Assembly: GCF_000377645.1 (NCBI RefSeq)
Contig: NZ_KB898495.1
Location: 1-45,940 of the forward strand
Reading direction: 5' to 3'
DNA: 45,940 nt
DNA from: Thiomonas sp. FB-6
GTDB taxonomy: Bacteria > Pseudomonadota > Gammaproteobacteria > Burkholderiales > Burkholderiaceae_C
Part shown: piece by piece, positions 16,037-25,224 of the stretch
How positions within the stretch are numbered: position 1 is the stretch's first letter
Layout: each line of letters begins with the position of its first letter
Translations under genes and position numbers: made by a program
Notes under the pieces: generated by a model
What the model saw: the letters and a program-made list of their open reading frames with translations, nothing else
What the model was told of the DNA's origin: nothing
Database searches by the model: none

Positions 16037-17059
16037 ATGAGCAGCCGCGAGACCGCGCAGCCGGACCCGCGCGAGATCCGCGAGGCGGTACGCCTGCTGG
16101 AGGCCGGCCGGCTGGTCGGGCTGCCCACGGAGACCGTCTACGGCCTGGCCGCCGACGCCGCCAACGACGCCGCGGTGCGCGCGATCTATGCCGCCAAGGG
16201 GCGCCCGGCGGACCACCCGGTGATCGTGCACCTGCACCGCCGGGCCGACCCCCTGCGCTGGGCGGCGAGCCTGCCGCCGGCGGCGCGCGCGCTGATCGAG
16301 GCCTTCTGGCCGGGGCCGCTGACCCTGGTGCTGCCGCGCCGGGAAGGCGTGGCGGCGGTGTGCGCGGCGGGGCAGTCCACCATCGCGCTGCGCTGCCCGG
16401 ACCACGCGGTGGCGCAGGCGGTGCTCGAGCAGTTGCACGGTGGCCAGGGCGGGCTGGCGGCGCCGTCGGCCAACCGTTTCGGGCGCATCAGCCCGACCCG
16501 CGCCGAGCATGTGCGCGCCGAACTGGGCGAGGCGGTGGCCATGGTGCTCGACGGGGGCGAATGCGCGATCGGTATCGAGAGCACCATCGTCGACTGCAGC
16601 GCCGACAGCCCGCGCATCCTGCGCCCCGGAGGCCTCTCGGCGGCGGATCTGGCAAGGGTGCTGGGCGCGGACCCGCAACTGCTGCAGCCCTCGGCGCGGC
16701 CCGCCGACGCCCCCAGGGTGCCCGGCGCGCTGGCCGCGCACTATGCGCCGCGCACCGCGCTGCGCCTGCGCGAAGCCGCGGACATCGACGCCGAGTGGCC
16801 GGCCCGGGCGGCCGCCGTCGGGGTGCTGGCGCCGCGCGGCGCGCCGGCCGGCATGCCGCCGCGGGCGCATGCGCACTGGCTGGGCCTGCCGGACGAGCCG
16901 CGGGGCTATGCCCATGGGGTCTACGCGGCGCTGCGCGCGCTGGACGCGATGGGCCTGGAGCAGATCTGGGTGCAGCGCCTGCCGGCGCAGCCCGAATGGG
17001 ACGCCGTGCGCGACCGCCTGCGCCGCGCCGCCCACGGCGCCGGCCCGGGCATGGACTGA
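16037..17059 (+). CDS. L-threonylcarbamoyladenylate synthase, Sua5 type
   Basis: 340 residues: a YrdC-like catalytic domain (about 10-205) and a C-terminal Sua5 domain. It makes threonylcarbamoyl-AMP for the t6A base at position 37 of tRNAs that read ANN codons. Features are [54 protein letters not shown] and [10 protein letters not shown]. The later [18 protein letters not shown] motif is the Sua5-specific linker (Pro-Gly...HYAP). The ribosome site GAGGAGG precedes ATG at 16037. It follows purK by 46 bases and may be cotranscribed. Confidence 0.93.
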   Translation: MSSRETAQPDPREIREAVRLLEAGRLVGLPTETVYGLAADAANDAAVRAIYAAKGRPADHPVIVHLHRRADPLRWAASLPPAARALIEAFWPGPLTLVLPRREGVAAVCAAGQSTIALRCPDHAVAQAVLEQLHGGQGGLAAPSANRFGRISPTRAEHVRAELGEAVAMVLDGGECAIGIESTIVDCSADSPRILRPGGLSAADLARVLGADPQLLQPSARPADAPRVPGALAAHYAPRTALRLREAADIDAEWPARAAAVGVLAPRGAPAGMPPRAHAHWLGLPDEPRGYAHGVYAALRALDAMGLEQIWVQRLPAQPEWDAVRDRLRRAAHGAGPGMD

Positions 17060-17152
17060 GGAGAGCGCCCGGGGCGCGCGCCTGGGCTACAGTGTCCGCG
17101 CAGCGGGCACGATGGGCGCAGCGGGCACGGCGGAGCCGCCGCCCTTTTCAAG

Positions 17153-17168
17153 CTGTATTTTCATACAG
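17153..17168. promoter_or_regulatory. LexA (SOS) box of recA
   Basis: CTGTATTTTCATACAG is a perfect match to the LexA consensus CTGT-N8-ACAG, 48 bases before the recA ATG. It covers the expected -35 region. A TACAGT -10-like box lies at 17177-17182. LexA should repress recA here until DNA damage. Confidence 0.9.
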
Positions 17169-17216
17169 TCCTGTGCTACAGTGCCCCGCACCAACAAGAC
17201 GCGGGCAGGGACCACG

Positions 17217-18283
<1,067 letters not shown>

Positions 18284-18284
<1 letters not shown>

Positions 18285-18811
18285 TGGACCCGGACGGCCG
18301 CCGGCCGCCCACCCGGGAAGAACTGCGCGCCAGCGCGCTGCGCATGCTGGCGCTGCGCGAGCACGCCCGCGCCGAACTCGAACGCAAGCTGGCGCGCCCC
18401 CGCGGCACGCGCGCCGAGCCGCCGCCGGCGCTGCTGGCCCAGGTGCTCGACGAACTGCAGGCGCAGGGCCTGCTCGACGAGGCACGCTTCGCCCAGGCCC
18501 TGGCGCGGCGCGTGGCGCGCCGCCACGGCAGCCTGCGCGTGCTGGGCGAGTTGCGCCGCCACGGGCTGGACGAATCCCTGATCGAGCGCGCGGCCGGCGA
18601 GGCGCTGGGCGAGCTCGAGCCGGAGGCCGAGCGGGCGTTGCGCCTGTTGCTGCGCCACCATCCGCTGCCGGCGGCCGACGCCGCGCAACGCGCGCGCCAG
18701 ATGCGTTTCCTGCAAGCGCGCGGCTTCGGCGGTGACGCGATCCGGGCGGCGTTGCGCAAGCGCGGCACCCAGGTCCCGGATTCGGACCCAGGCGGCGACA
18801 CCGGCGACTGA
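18284..18811 (+). CDS. recX: RecX, regulator of RecA
   Basis: 175 residues. RecX caps RecA filaments and limits their growth. Its three-helix repeats show as [19 protein letters not shown], then [20 protein letters not shown] with [19 protein letters not shown], and finally [19 protein letters not shown]. The ATG overlaps the recA stop as TGATG, so recX is made by coupled translation and shares the SOS promoter. Length is typical. Confidence 0.93.
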
Positions 18812-18896
18812 GGCCCCCGCGGCCCGCCGCGCGGCCTTGGCGGGCTGCTAGACTTGCCTTTTGCGCTGCATCAATTTCCCGTGTCGACCACGTGCT

Positions 18897-18954
18897 GTTG
18901 CGCAGCCCGCGCCTGCCGCGCGCCCAGCGGGCGAGCGGCGGGGGGCTGCGCAAC
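18897..18954 (+). promoter_or_regulatory. Structured leader upstream of sucC
   Basis: The 233-base gap between recX and sucC holds a perfect 12-base inverted repeat, GTTGCGCAGCCC (18897-18908) and GGGCTGCGCAAC (18943-18954). Its 34-base loop has a GC-rich inner dyad (GCGCCC/GGGCG). It ends 90 bases before the sucC ATG with no T run, so it is not a standard terminator. It may act in the mRNA leader or simply stabilise it. Confidence 0.45.
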
Positions 18955-19044
18955 GGCACCACCGCCGCGGCGCCGCCAGGGCCGCACGGGGTCGGGCCGC
19001 GAGCCATGGCCCGAGCCAGCGTTTTTCCCATTGGAGAACAGCGA

Positions 19045-20205
19045 ATGAAAATCCACGAGTACCAGGGCAAGCAGATCCTGCGTGAGTTCGGCGTGCCGGT
19101 GCCGCGCGGCATCCCGGCCTTCACGGTCGACGAGGCGGTGCACGCCGCCGAGCAACTGGGCGGCCCCGTGTGGGTCGTCAAGGCGCAGATCCACGCTGGC
19201 GGCCGCGGCAAGGGCGGCGGGGTCAAGCTGGCGCGCTCGATCGACGAGGTGCGCCAGATCTCCGGGCAGATGCTGGGCATGCAACTGATCACGCACCAGA
19301 CCGGCCCCGAGGGCCAGACCGTGCGCCGCCTGCTCATCGAGGACGGCGCCGACATCCGCAAGGAGTACTACGCGGGCCTGGTGATCGACCGCGCCGCGCA
19401 GAAGGTCGCGCTGATGGCCTCCAGCGAAGGTGGGATGGACGTCGAGGAAGTGGCGGCCAAGACCCCGGAGAAGATCCACAAGGTGTGGGTGGAGCCCGGC
19501 CAGGGCCTGCAGGACGCCGACGCGCTGGCGCTGTGCGAGAAGATCGGCCTGCCCGAGGGCAGCCGCAAGCAGGGCGCGCAGGCGCTGCAGAACCTGTACC
19601 GCGCGTTCTGGGACAAGGATGCCTCGCTGGCCGAGATCAACCCGCTGGTGGTGCAGGGCGACGGCTCGGTGATCGCGCTGGACGCCAAGTTCAACTTCGA
19701 CGACAACGCGCTGTTCCGCCACGACGAGCTCACCGCCATGCGCGACCTCGACGAGGAGGATCCCGCCGAGATCGAGGCCTCCAAGTACGGCCTGTCCTAT
19801 ATCCAGCTCGACGGCAACATCGCCTGCCTGGTCAACGGCGCCGGCCTGGCGATGGCCACGATGGACACCATCAAGCTGTTCGGCGGCGAGCCGGCGAACT
19901 TCCTGGACGTGGGGGGCGGTGCCACCGCGGAAAAGGTCACGGCGGCGTTCAAGATCATGTTGAACAACCCGCAGGTGAAGGCGATCCTGGTCAACATCTT
20001 CGGGGGGATCATGCGTTGCGACGTGATCGCCGAGGGCCTGATCGCGGCAAGCCGCGCGGTGGCGCTGAAGGTGCCGCTGGTGGTGCGCATGAAGGGCACC
20101 AACGAGGATCTGGGCAAGCGCATGCTGGCCGATTCGGGGCTGCCCATCCTCAGCGCCGAGACGCTGGCCGAGGCCGCGCAGAAGGTCGTCTCCGCCGCCG
20201 CCTGA
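19045..20205 (+). CDS. sucC: Succinyl-CoA ligase (ADP-forming) beta subunit
   Basis: 386 residues, normal length. With SucD it converts succinyl-CoA to succinate while forming ATP in the citric acid cycle. The ATP-grasp front [20 protein letters not shown], the nucleotide loop [26 protein letters not shown] with the metal-binding residues, and [14 protein letters not shown] at the subunit contact are present. ATG at 19045 has GGAG ten bases upstream. sucD starts 21 bases after the stop. Regulation may involve the hairpin leader. Confidence 0.97.
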   Translation: MKIHEYQGKQILREFGVPVPRGIPAFTVDEAVHAAEQLGGPVWVVKAQIHAGGRGKGGGVKLARSIDEVRQISGQMLGMQLITHQTGPEGQTVRRLLIEDGADIRKEYYAGLVIDRAAQKVALMASSEGGMDVEEVAAKTPEKIHKVWVEPGQGLQDADALALCEKIGLPEGSRKQGAQALQNLYRAFWDKDASLAEINPLVVQGDGSVIALDAKFNFDDNALFRHDELTAMRDLDEEDPAEIEASKYGLSYIQLDGNIACLVNGAGLAMATMDTIKLFGGEPANFLDVGGGATAEKVTAAFKIMLNNPQVKAILVNIFGGIMRCDVIAEGLIAASRAVALKVPLVVRMKGTNEDLGKRMLADSGLPILSAETLAEAAQKVVSAAA

Positions 20206-20226
20206 ACCCTTGCCGAGGAACATCCC

Positions 20227-21123
20227 ATGTCCATCCTGATTGACAAGAACACCAAGGTCATCACCCAAGGCATCACCGGCAAGACCGGCCAGTTCCACAC
20301 CCGCATGTGCCGGGACTACGCCAACGGCAAGGCCTGTTTCGTCGCCGGCGTGAATCCGAAGAAGGCCGGCGAGGACTTCGAGGGCATTCCCATCCACGCC
20401 ACGGTGGCCGACGCGAAGGCGGCCACCGGCGCCACCGTGTCGGTGATCTACGTGCCGCCGGCGGGCGCCGCCGCGGCGATCTGGGAAGCCGTCGAGGCCG
20501 ACCTCGACCTGGCCATTTGCATCACCGAGGGCATTCCGGTGCGCGACATGATGGAAGTGCGTGCGCGCATGCGGGCCAAGGAAGCCGCGGGGGGCAAGCG
20601 CACCTTGCTGCTGGGGCCGAACTGCCCCGGCCTGATCACCCCCGACGAGATCAAGATCGGCATCATGCCCGGGCACATCCACCGCAAGGGCCGCATCGGC
20701 GTGGTCTCGCGCTCGGGCACGCTGACCTACGAGGCGGTGGCACAGGTCACCGAACTCGGCCTGGGGCAGAGCAGCGCCGTGGGCATCGGCGGCGACCCGA
20801 TCAACGGCCTCAAGCACATCGAGGTGCTCAAGCTGTTCAACGACGATCCCGACACCGACGGCGTGATCATGATCGGCGAGATCGGCGGTCCCGACGAGGC
20901 CGAGGCCGCGCGCTGGGCCAAGGACCACATGAAAAAGCCCATCGTCGGTTTCATCGCCGGCGTCACCGCGCCCGCGGGCAAGCGCATGGGCCATGCCGGC
21001 GCGCTGATTTCCGGCGGCGCCGACACGGCGGATGCCAAGCTGGAAGTCATGGAGGCCTGTGGCTTCACCGTCACGCGCAATCCCTCCGAAATGGGCCGGC
21101 TGATGCGCAAGGCGCTGGGCTAG
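20227..21123 (+). CDS. sucD: Succinyl-CoA ligase alpha subunit
   Basis: 298 residues. SucD binds CoA and carries the His that is phosphorylated during the reaction, here in GKRMGHAGALISGGADTA. The CoA-binding front IDKNTKVITQGITGKTGQFH and GPNCPGLITPDEIKIGIMPG are intact. GAGGAA precedes ATG at 20227. Two strong hairpins follow the stop, so the sucCD message should end here. Confidence 0.97.
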   Translation: MSILIDKNTKVITQGITGKTGQFHTRMCRDYANGKACFVAGVNPKKAGEDFEGIPIHATVADAKAATGATVSVIYVPPAGAAAAIWEAVEADLDLAICITEGIPVRDMMEVRARMRAKEAAGGKRTLLLGPNCPGLITPDEIKIGIMPGHIHRKGRIGVVSRSGTLTYEAVAQVTELGLGQSSAVGIGGDPINGLKHIEVLKLFNDDPDTDGVIMIGEIGGPDEAEAARWAKDHMKKPIVGFIAGVTAPAGKRMGHAGALISGGADTADAKLEVMEACGFTVTRNPSEMGRLMRKALG

Positions 21124-21139
21124 ACATTTTTTTCCCTTC

Positions 21140-21174
21140 CTGCCCGTGGCGTTCCTGCGGAACGCCACGGGCAG
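21140..21174 (+). other. Perfect 16-bp hairpin after sucD
   Basis: The arms 21140-21155 and 21159-21174 are perfectly complementary around a TGC loop (CTGCCCGTGGCGTTCC and its complement). No T run follows directly, so it is not a standard terminator alone. It stands 19 bases upstream of a typical terminator and may protect the 3' end of the message. Confidence 0.6.
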
Positions 21175-21193
21175 CGTGGTTTTCCGACATCGC

Positions 21194-21227
21194 AAGGCGC
21201 CGGGCGCAAGCCCGGCGCCTTGTTTTT
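21194..21227 (+). terminator. Intrinsic terminator of sucCD
   Basis: AAGGCGCCGGGC (21194-21205) pairs fully with GCCCGGCGCCTT (21210-21221) around a GCAA loop, followed by GTTTTTG. The stem is 12 bp and the tetraloop is the stable GNRA type. It separates sucD from the TerC gene. Confidence 0.85.
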
Positions 21228-21316
21228 GCGCGGCCCGCGCCGCGGCTGCGGCTATGCTTCGGATGGTGCGCAGCGTGGCCGCCCCAAGGCCGCGCGGCGA
21301 CGCCGGAGCTCACATC

Positions 21317-22036
21317 TTGACCCTGGAATCCTTTGCATCGGCGGCGTTCTGGACCGCCAGCGCGCAGATCGTGCTGATCGACCTGCTGCTGGGCGGCGAC
21401 AACGCCGTGATCATCGCCATGGCCAGCCGCCGCCTGGCCGCTCACCAGCGCCGGCGCGCCATCATGCTGGGCACCGTCGGCGCCGTGGGCATGCGCATCG
21501 TGCTCACGTTGTTCGCGGTGAGCCTGCTGGAGTTGCCCGGGCTGAAGCTGGCCGGCGGCCTGCTGCTGGGGTGGATCGGCATGCGCCTGATGCTGCCCGA
21601 CGCGCACGACGCGAAGGTGAACGAAGCGGACGAACTCTGGAGCGCCGTGCGCATCGTCATCGTCGCCGACCTGATCATGAGCCTGGACAACGTGGTGGCC
21701 GTCGCGGCTGCGGCGCGCAACTCCGCCGCCGGGCACGAGTGGATCCTGGTCATCTTCGGCCTGGTCCTGAGCGTGCCGATCATCGTCTGGGGCAGCTCGC
21801 TGGTCATCGGGCTCATCACCCGTTTTCCGATGGTGATCGTGCTCGGCGCCATGATGCTGGGCTGGATCGCCGGTGGCCTGTGCGCCACCGATGCGCTGGT
21901 GCACGGCTGGCTGATCGCGCGGCCCTGGGGGGGCTCGGCGCACCTGCTGGCCAGCGCCTTCGGGCTGCTGCTGGTGTGGCTGGGCGGCAGCTGGATGCGT
22001 CGCCGCCGCATGCCCCCGAATCTGCGCGGATTCTGA
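21317..22036 (+). CDS. TerC family integral membrane protein (YjbE-like)
   Basis: 239 residues from TTG at 21317, chosen because GGAG stands 8 bases before it and the product begins LTLESFASAAFW as in the family. An ATG at 21254 would add 21 residues without a ribosome site. Seven or so membrane helices carry the paired acidic motifs of TerC proteins: LIDLLLGGDNAVIIAMA and VADLIMSLDNVVAVAAA. Relatives handle metal ions such as manganese at the membrane; tellurite resistance is the historical name. Substrate cannot be told. No Mn riboswitch was recognised in the short leader. Confidence 0.88.
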   Translation: MTLESFASAAFWTASAQIVLIDLLLGGDNAVIIAMASRRLAAHQRRRAIMLGTVGAVGMRIVLTLFAVSLLELPGLKLAGGLLLGWIGMRLMLPDAHDAKVNEADELWSAVRIVIVADLIMSLDNVVAVAAAARNSAAGHEWILVIFGLVLSVPIIVWGSSLVIGLITRFPMVIVLGAMMLGWIAGGLCATDALVHGWLIARPWGGSAHLLASAFGLLLVWLGGSWMRRRRMPPNLRGF

Positions 22037-22043
22037 GGTGCGC

Positions 22044-22841
22044 ATGCAAGAACGAACCGACAAGGCGCCGGTGTTGCTGCTGGACATGGCCAGCTGCACC
22101 GACCGCGGACGCGCCCGCGAGCACAACGAGGACGCGCTGGCCTGCGACGCGCTGGCCGGCGTGGCCGTGCTGGCCGACGGCATGGGCGGCTACGCCGCCG
22201 GCGAGGTGGCCAGCGGGGCCGCGGCGGCGCAGATCGCCTCCGATCTGGCGCGCCTGAAGATCGAGTATCCCAGCGTCAGCCCGGCCGACCTCATGCAGGC
22301 CATGCACGACTCGATCCGCCGGGTCAACGACCAGATCTACCGCGCCGCGCGCAAGGACCCGCGCTACACCGGAATGGGCACCACCCTGGTCGCCGCCGCC
22401 TTCACCGGCCAGGTGGCGGTGATCGCGCATGCAGGCGATTCGCGCGCCTACCTGTTGCGCGACGGACGCCTGCGGCGCATGACCAAGGACCACTCCCTGT
22501 TGCAGGAACGCATCGATCTGGGCCTGCTGCAGGCCGACGATCCGTCGGGGGATTCGATGCGCAACCTGATCACCCGTGCGCTCGGCGTGGACCCCTCCCT
22601 GGAGCCCGAGATCGGCGTGCACGGCCTGCGCGACGGCGATCTGGTGCTCTTGTGCTCCGACGGGCTGAACGACATGATCGACGATGCGAGCATCGAGCAG
22701 ACCCTGCGCGAGCACGGGGACGTGCCCGGCCAGGCGGCCCGCCTGCTGGTGGAGCACGCCAACGCCGCCGGGGGACGCGATAATATCTCCGTCATCCTGA
22801 TCGGACTGCGACTCGGCGAGGCCCCGCGCGGCACGCGCTGA
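22044..22841 (+). CDS. PP2C-type Ser/Thr protein phosphatase
   Basis: 265 residues with all metal-binding motifs of bacterial PP2C (Stp/PppA type): RAREHNEDALACD, VLADGMGGYAAGE, VIAHAGDSRAYLLRDG, LLCSDGLNDMI and GGRDNISVILI. It removes phosphate from Ser/Thr of target proteins in the cytosol. The start at ATG 22044 is preceded by GAGG, which overlaps the TerC stop; GTG at 22038 is possible. An FHA protein, a reader of phospho-Thr, follows in 56 bases, but no protein kinase gene is in the window. Confidence 0.92.
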   Translation: MQERTDKAPVLLLDMASCTDRGRAREHNEDALACDALAGVAVLADGMGGYAAGEVASGAAAAQIASDLARLKIEYPSVSPADLMQAMHDSIRRVNDQIYRAARKDPRYTGMGTTLVAAAFTGQVAVIAHAGDSRAYLLRDGRLRRMTKDHSLLQERIDLGLLQADDPSGDSMRNLITRALGVDPSLEPEIGVHGLRDGDLVLLCSDGLNDMIDDASIEQTLREHGDVPGQAARLLVEHANAAGGRDNISVILIGLRLGEAPRGTR

Positions 22842-22897
22842 TGCCGGTCCCGCCGCCGCCGGCCCGTCCGGCCATCCCATCCACGAGGTAGTCCGCC

Positions 22898-23593
22898 ATG
22901 GCCAAGCTGGTCATTTTTCTCGATGACAAGGTGCTCAAGGAAGTGGCCTTGAACAAGGACCGCATCACCCTGGGGCGGCGCCCGCACAACGACGTGGTGA
23001 TCGACAACCTGGCGGTCAGCGGCGAGCACGCGGTGCTGCTGCGCGAGGGCGACGGCTACGTGGTGCAGGACCTGGGCAGCACCAACGGCTCCTACATCAA
23101 CGGCAAGCCGGTCAAGCGCGCGCCTTTCCGCGAGGGCGACAGCCTGGACATCGGCAAGTACACACTGCGCCTGCTGTCCGACGCGCGCGCCTCGGCCTTC
23201 GCCGGCTCGCGCTTCGCGCCTTCGGGCTACACGCCCTCGGGCTTCACGACCACCGGTTCGCGCGCCGGCGCCGCCACGGCGGCCGCGGACTCCACCGCGC
23301 GCGCCACGCAATACCAGGAACCGGGCGGCTCCGCGCTGAAGCTGCGAGTGGTCAACGGCTCCTCGGCCGGTGCCGAACTGGCGCTGGAGAGGTCGCGCAC
23401 CACCTTCGGCCAGCGCGGCGTGATGGTGGTGGCGATCCAGCGCAACCCGCGCGGCTACGAGCTTTCGCAGATCGAGGGCGAGGAGCGGGTGCGCGTGAAC
23501 GGCACCGCGCTGGGCGTGGTGCCGGTGGTGCTGAGCGCCGGCGACGTGATCGAGATGGCCGGCGGCACCCGCGTGCAGCTGCTGGGCGCCTGA
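22898..23593 (+). CDS. FHA-domain protein
   Basis: 231 residues. The first 95 form a canonical FHA domain with the phospho-threonine contacts GRRPHNDVVIDN, SGEHAVLL and STNGSYINGKPV. A low-complexity Ser/Thr/Gly/Tyr linker follows (about 100-145: FAPSGYTPSGFTTTGSRAG), and then a second, diverged FHA-like fold (LRVVNGSSAGAELALERSRT). The linker Thr residues could themselves be phosphorylated. With PP2C upstream this suggests a Thr-phosphorylation switch. Similar pairs control type VI secretion in some bacteria, but that link is only inference here. Confidence 0.88.
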   Translation: MAKLVIFLDDKVLKEVALNKDRITLGRRPHNDVVIDNLAVSGEHAVLLREGDGYVVQDLGSTNGSYINGKPVKRAPFREGDSLDIGKYTLRLLSDARASAFAGSRFAPSGYTPSGFTTTGSRAGAATAAADSTARATQYQEPGGSALKLRVVNGSSAGAELALERSRTTFGQRGVMVVAIQRNPRGYELSQIEGEERVRVNGTALGVVPVVLSAGDVIEMAGGTRVQLLGA

Positions 23594-23611
23594 GGCGCCA
23601 GCGGGCGGCGC

Positions 23612-23629
23612 GTGCCGGGCCCTCCCGGC
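23612..23629. terminator. Possible bidirectional hairpin between FHA gene and pyk
   Basis: TGCCGGG (23612-23618) pairs with CCCGGCA (23623-23629) around CCCT, with further GC pairing possible outside. It lies in the 58-base gap between two convergent genes. No T run is seen on either side, so termination is a guess. Confidence 0.4.
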
Positions 23630-23651
23630 AGGCGCGCCCCGGCCGGCGGCC

Positions 23652-25082
23652 TCAGCCGCCCACGCGCATCACCTTGAGCATGTTCGTGCCGCCCGGCGCG
23701 CCGATCGGCTCGCCGCAGGTGATGGCGTAGCTGTCGCCGTGGCTGAGCGCGCCGATCTCGCACAGGCGTTGCTCGGCCTGTCGCAGTGCCTCGTCGCGCT
23801 CGCTGGAGAACACCATGTGCAGCGCGCGCACGTTGCGGTACAGCGCCATGCGCCGCACCGAGGCCTGGCGCGGCGACAGCGCGATGATCGGCATGCGCAC
23901 GCGGTGCCGGCTCATCCACAGCGCGGTGGAGCCCGATTCGGTCAGCGCGGCGATGGCGTGGCACCCCAGGTGGTGCGCGGTGAACAGCGCCGCCATGGCG
24001 ATGGACTGGTCGATGCGGGTGAAGGTCTGGCCGATGAAATCGGCCTCCAGCTTGAGCTCCTCGAAGCTCTCGGCCTCCACGCAGATGCTGGCCATGGCCT
24101 CGACCGTCTCGACCGGATAGCGCCCGGCGGCGGATTCGGCCGACAGCATCACCGCGTCGCTGCCGTCGAGCACCGCGTTGGCCACGTCGGACACCTCGGC
24201 ACGCGTGGGCACGGCGTTGGAGATCATGGACTCCATCATCTGCGTGGCGGTGATGACCAGGCGGTCGAGTTCGCGCGCGCGCCGGATCATTCGCTTCTGC
24301 AGCGCCGGCACCGCGGCGTTGCCCACTTCCACGGCCAGGTCGCCGCGGGCGACCATGATGCCGTCGGAGGCCAGCAGGATCTCGTCCAGGTGGGGAATCG
24401 CCTCGGCGCGCTCGATCTTGGCGATCAGGCCGGGGCGGTGGCCGTAGGCCTCGCCGGCCACGTTGGTCAGCTGGCGGGCCATCTCCATGTCGGTGGCGCT
24501 CTTCGGGAAGGACACCGCCACGTAGTCGGCCTGGAAGGCCATGGCGGTGCGGATGTCGTCCATGTCCTTGGCCGTCAGCGCCGGCGCCGTCAGGCCTCCG
24601 CCCTGCTTGTTGATGCCCTTGTTGTTCGACAGCTCGCCGCCCACCACCACGCTGGTGAGGATGCGCGTGCCCTGCACCGCGTCCACCACAAGCACGATCA
24701 GGCCGTCGTTGAGCAGCAGGCGGTCGCCGGGGCGCACGTCGCGCGGCAGGTCCTTGTAGTCCAGGCCCACGCATTCCTCGTTGCCCAGTTCGCAGGTGGC
24801 GTCGAGGGTGAAGCGCTGGCCGGCCTGCAATTGCACCTTGCCGTTCTCGAAGCGCCCGACGCGGATCTTCGGGCCCTGCAGGTCGGCCATGATCGCCACC
24901 TCGCGGCCGCAGCGCGCCGCGGTCTCGCGCACCAGCGCCGCGCGGTCGATGTGGTCCTGCGCCTTGCCGTGGGAGAAGTTCAGGCGCACGACGTCGACCC
25001 CGGCGCGCAGCATGCGCTCGAGGATCTCCGGGGAGGAACTGGCGGGTCCGATGGTGGCGACGATCTTGGTGGCTCGGGACAT
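23652..25082 (-). CDS. pyk: Pyruvate kinase
   Basis: 476 residues. Makes pyruvate and ATP from phosphoenolpyruvate and ADP. The front RATKIVATIGPASSSPEILE, VVRLNFSHGKAQDH, IMADLQGPKIRVG, SFPKSATDMEMA, LIAKIERAEAI with the catalytic Lys, and MVARGDLAVEVG are all present. ITATQMMESMI follows, then a normal C-terminal allosteric domain. The ATG at 25082 lacks a purine-rich ribosome site. It converges with the FHA gene. Confidence 0.97.
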   Translation of the reverse strand: MSRATKIVATIGPASSSPEILERMLRAGVDVVRLNFSHGKAQDHIDRAALVRETAARCGREVAIMADLQGPKIRVGRFENGKVQLQAGQRFTLDATCELGNEECVGLDYKDLPRDVRPGDRLLLNDGLIVLVVDAVQGTRILTSVVVGGELSNNKGINKQGGGLTAPALTAKDMDDIRTAMAFQADYVAVSFPKSATDMEMARQLTNVAGEAYGHRPGLIAKIERAEAIPHLDEILLASDGIMVARGDLAVEVGNAAVPALQKRMIRRARELDRLVITATQMMESMISNAVPTRAEVSDVANAVLDGSDAVMLSAESAAGRYPVETVEAMASICVEAESFEELKLEADFIGQTFTRIDQSIAMAALFTAHHLGCHAIAALTESGSTALWMSRHRVRMPIIALSPRQASVRRMALYRNVRALHMVFSSERDEALRQAEQRLCEIGALSHGDSYAITCGEPIGAPGGTNMLKVMRVGG

Positions 25083-25224
25083 GGCAGGAGGCGGGGTGGA
25101 AAGGGGCGGTCGCGCCGCGGCGGATCGCACACGGGCGCGGCCAAGTGTAGGCGTTCGCGGCGTCTCCGCGATGACTCGGTCGTCGCGCTCGCCGAGGGCT
25201 TGACGCCGCGCAGCCCGCGCGGGG

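Noticed and set aside
18871-21195. A 774-codon open frame on the - strand
   Set aside because: It is the antisense of sucC and sucD; no motif, and composition is that of a shadow frame.
21228-21316. A manganese riboswitch before the TerC gene
   Set aside because: The leader is under 90 bases, and I could not place the conserved pairing elements; nothing supports it.
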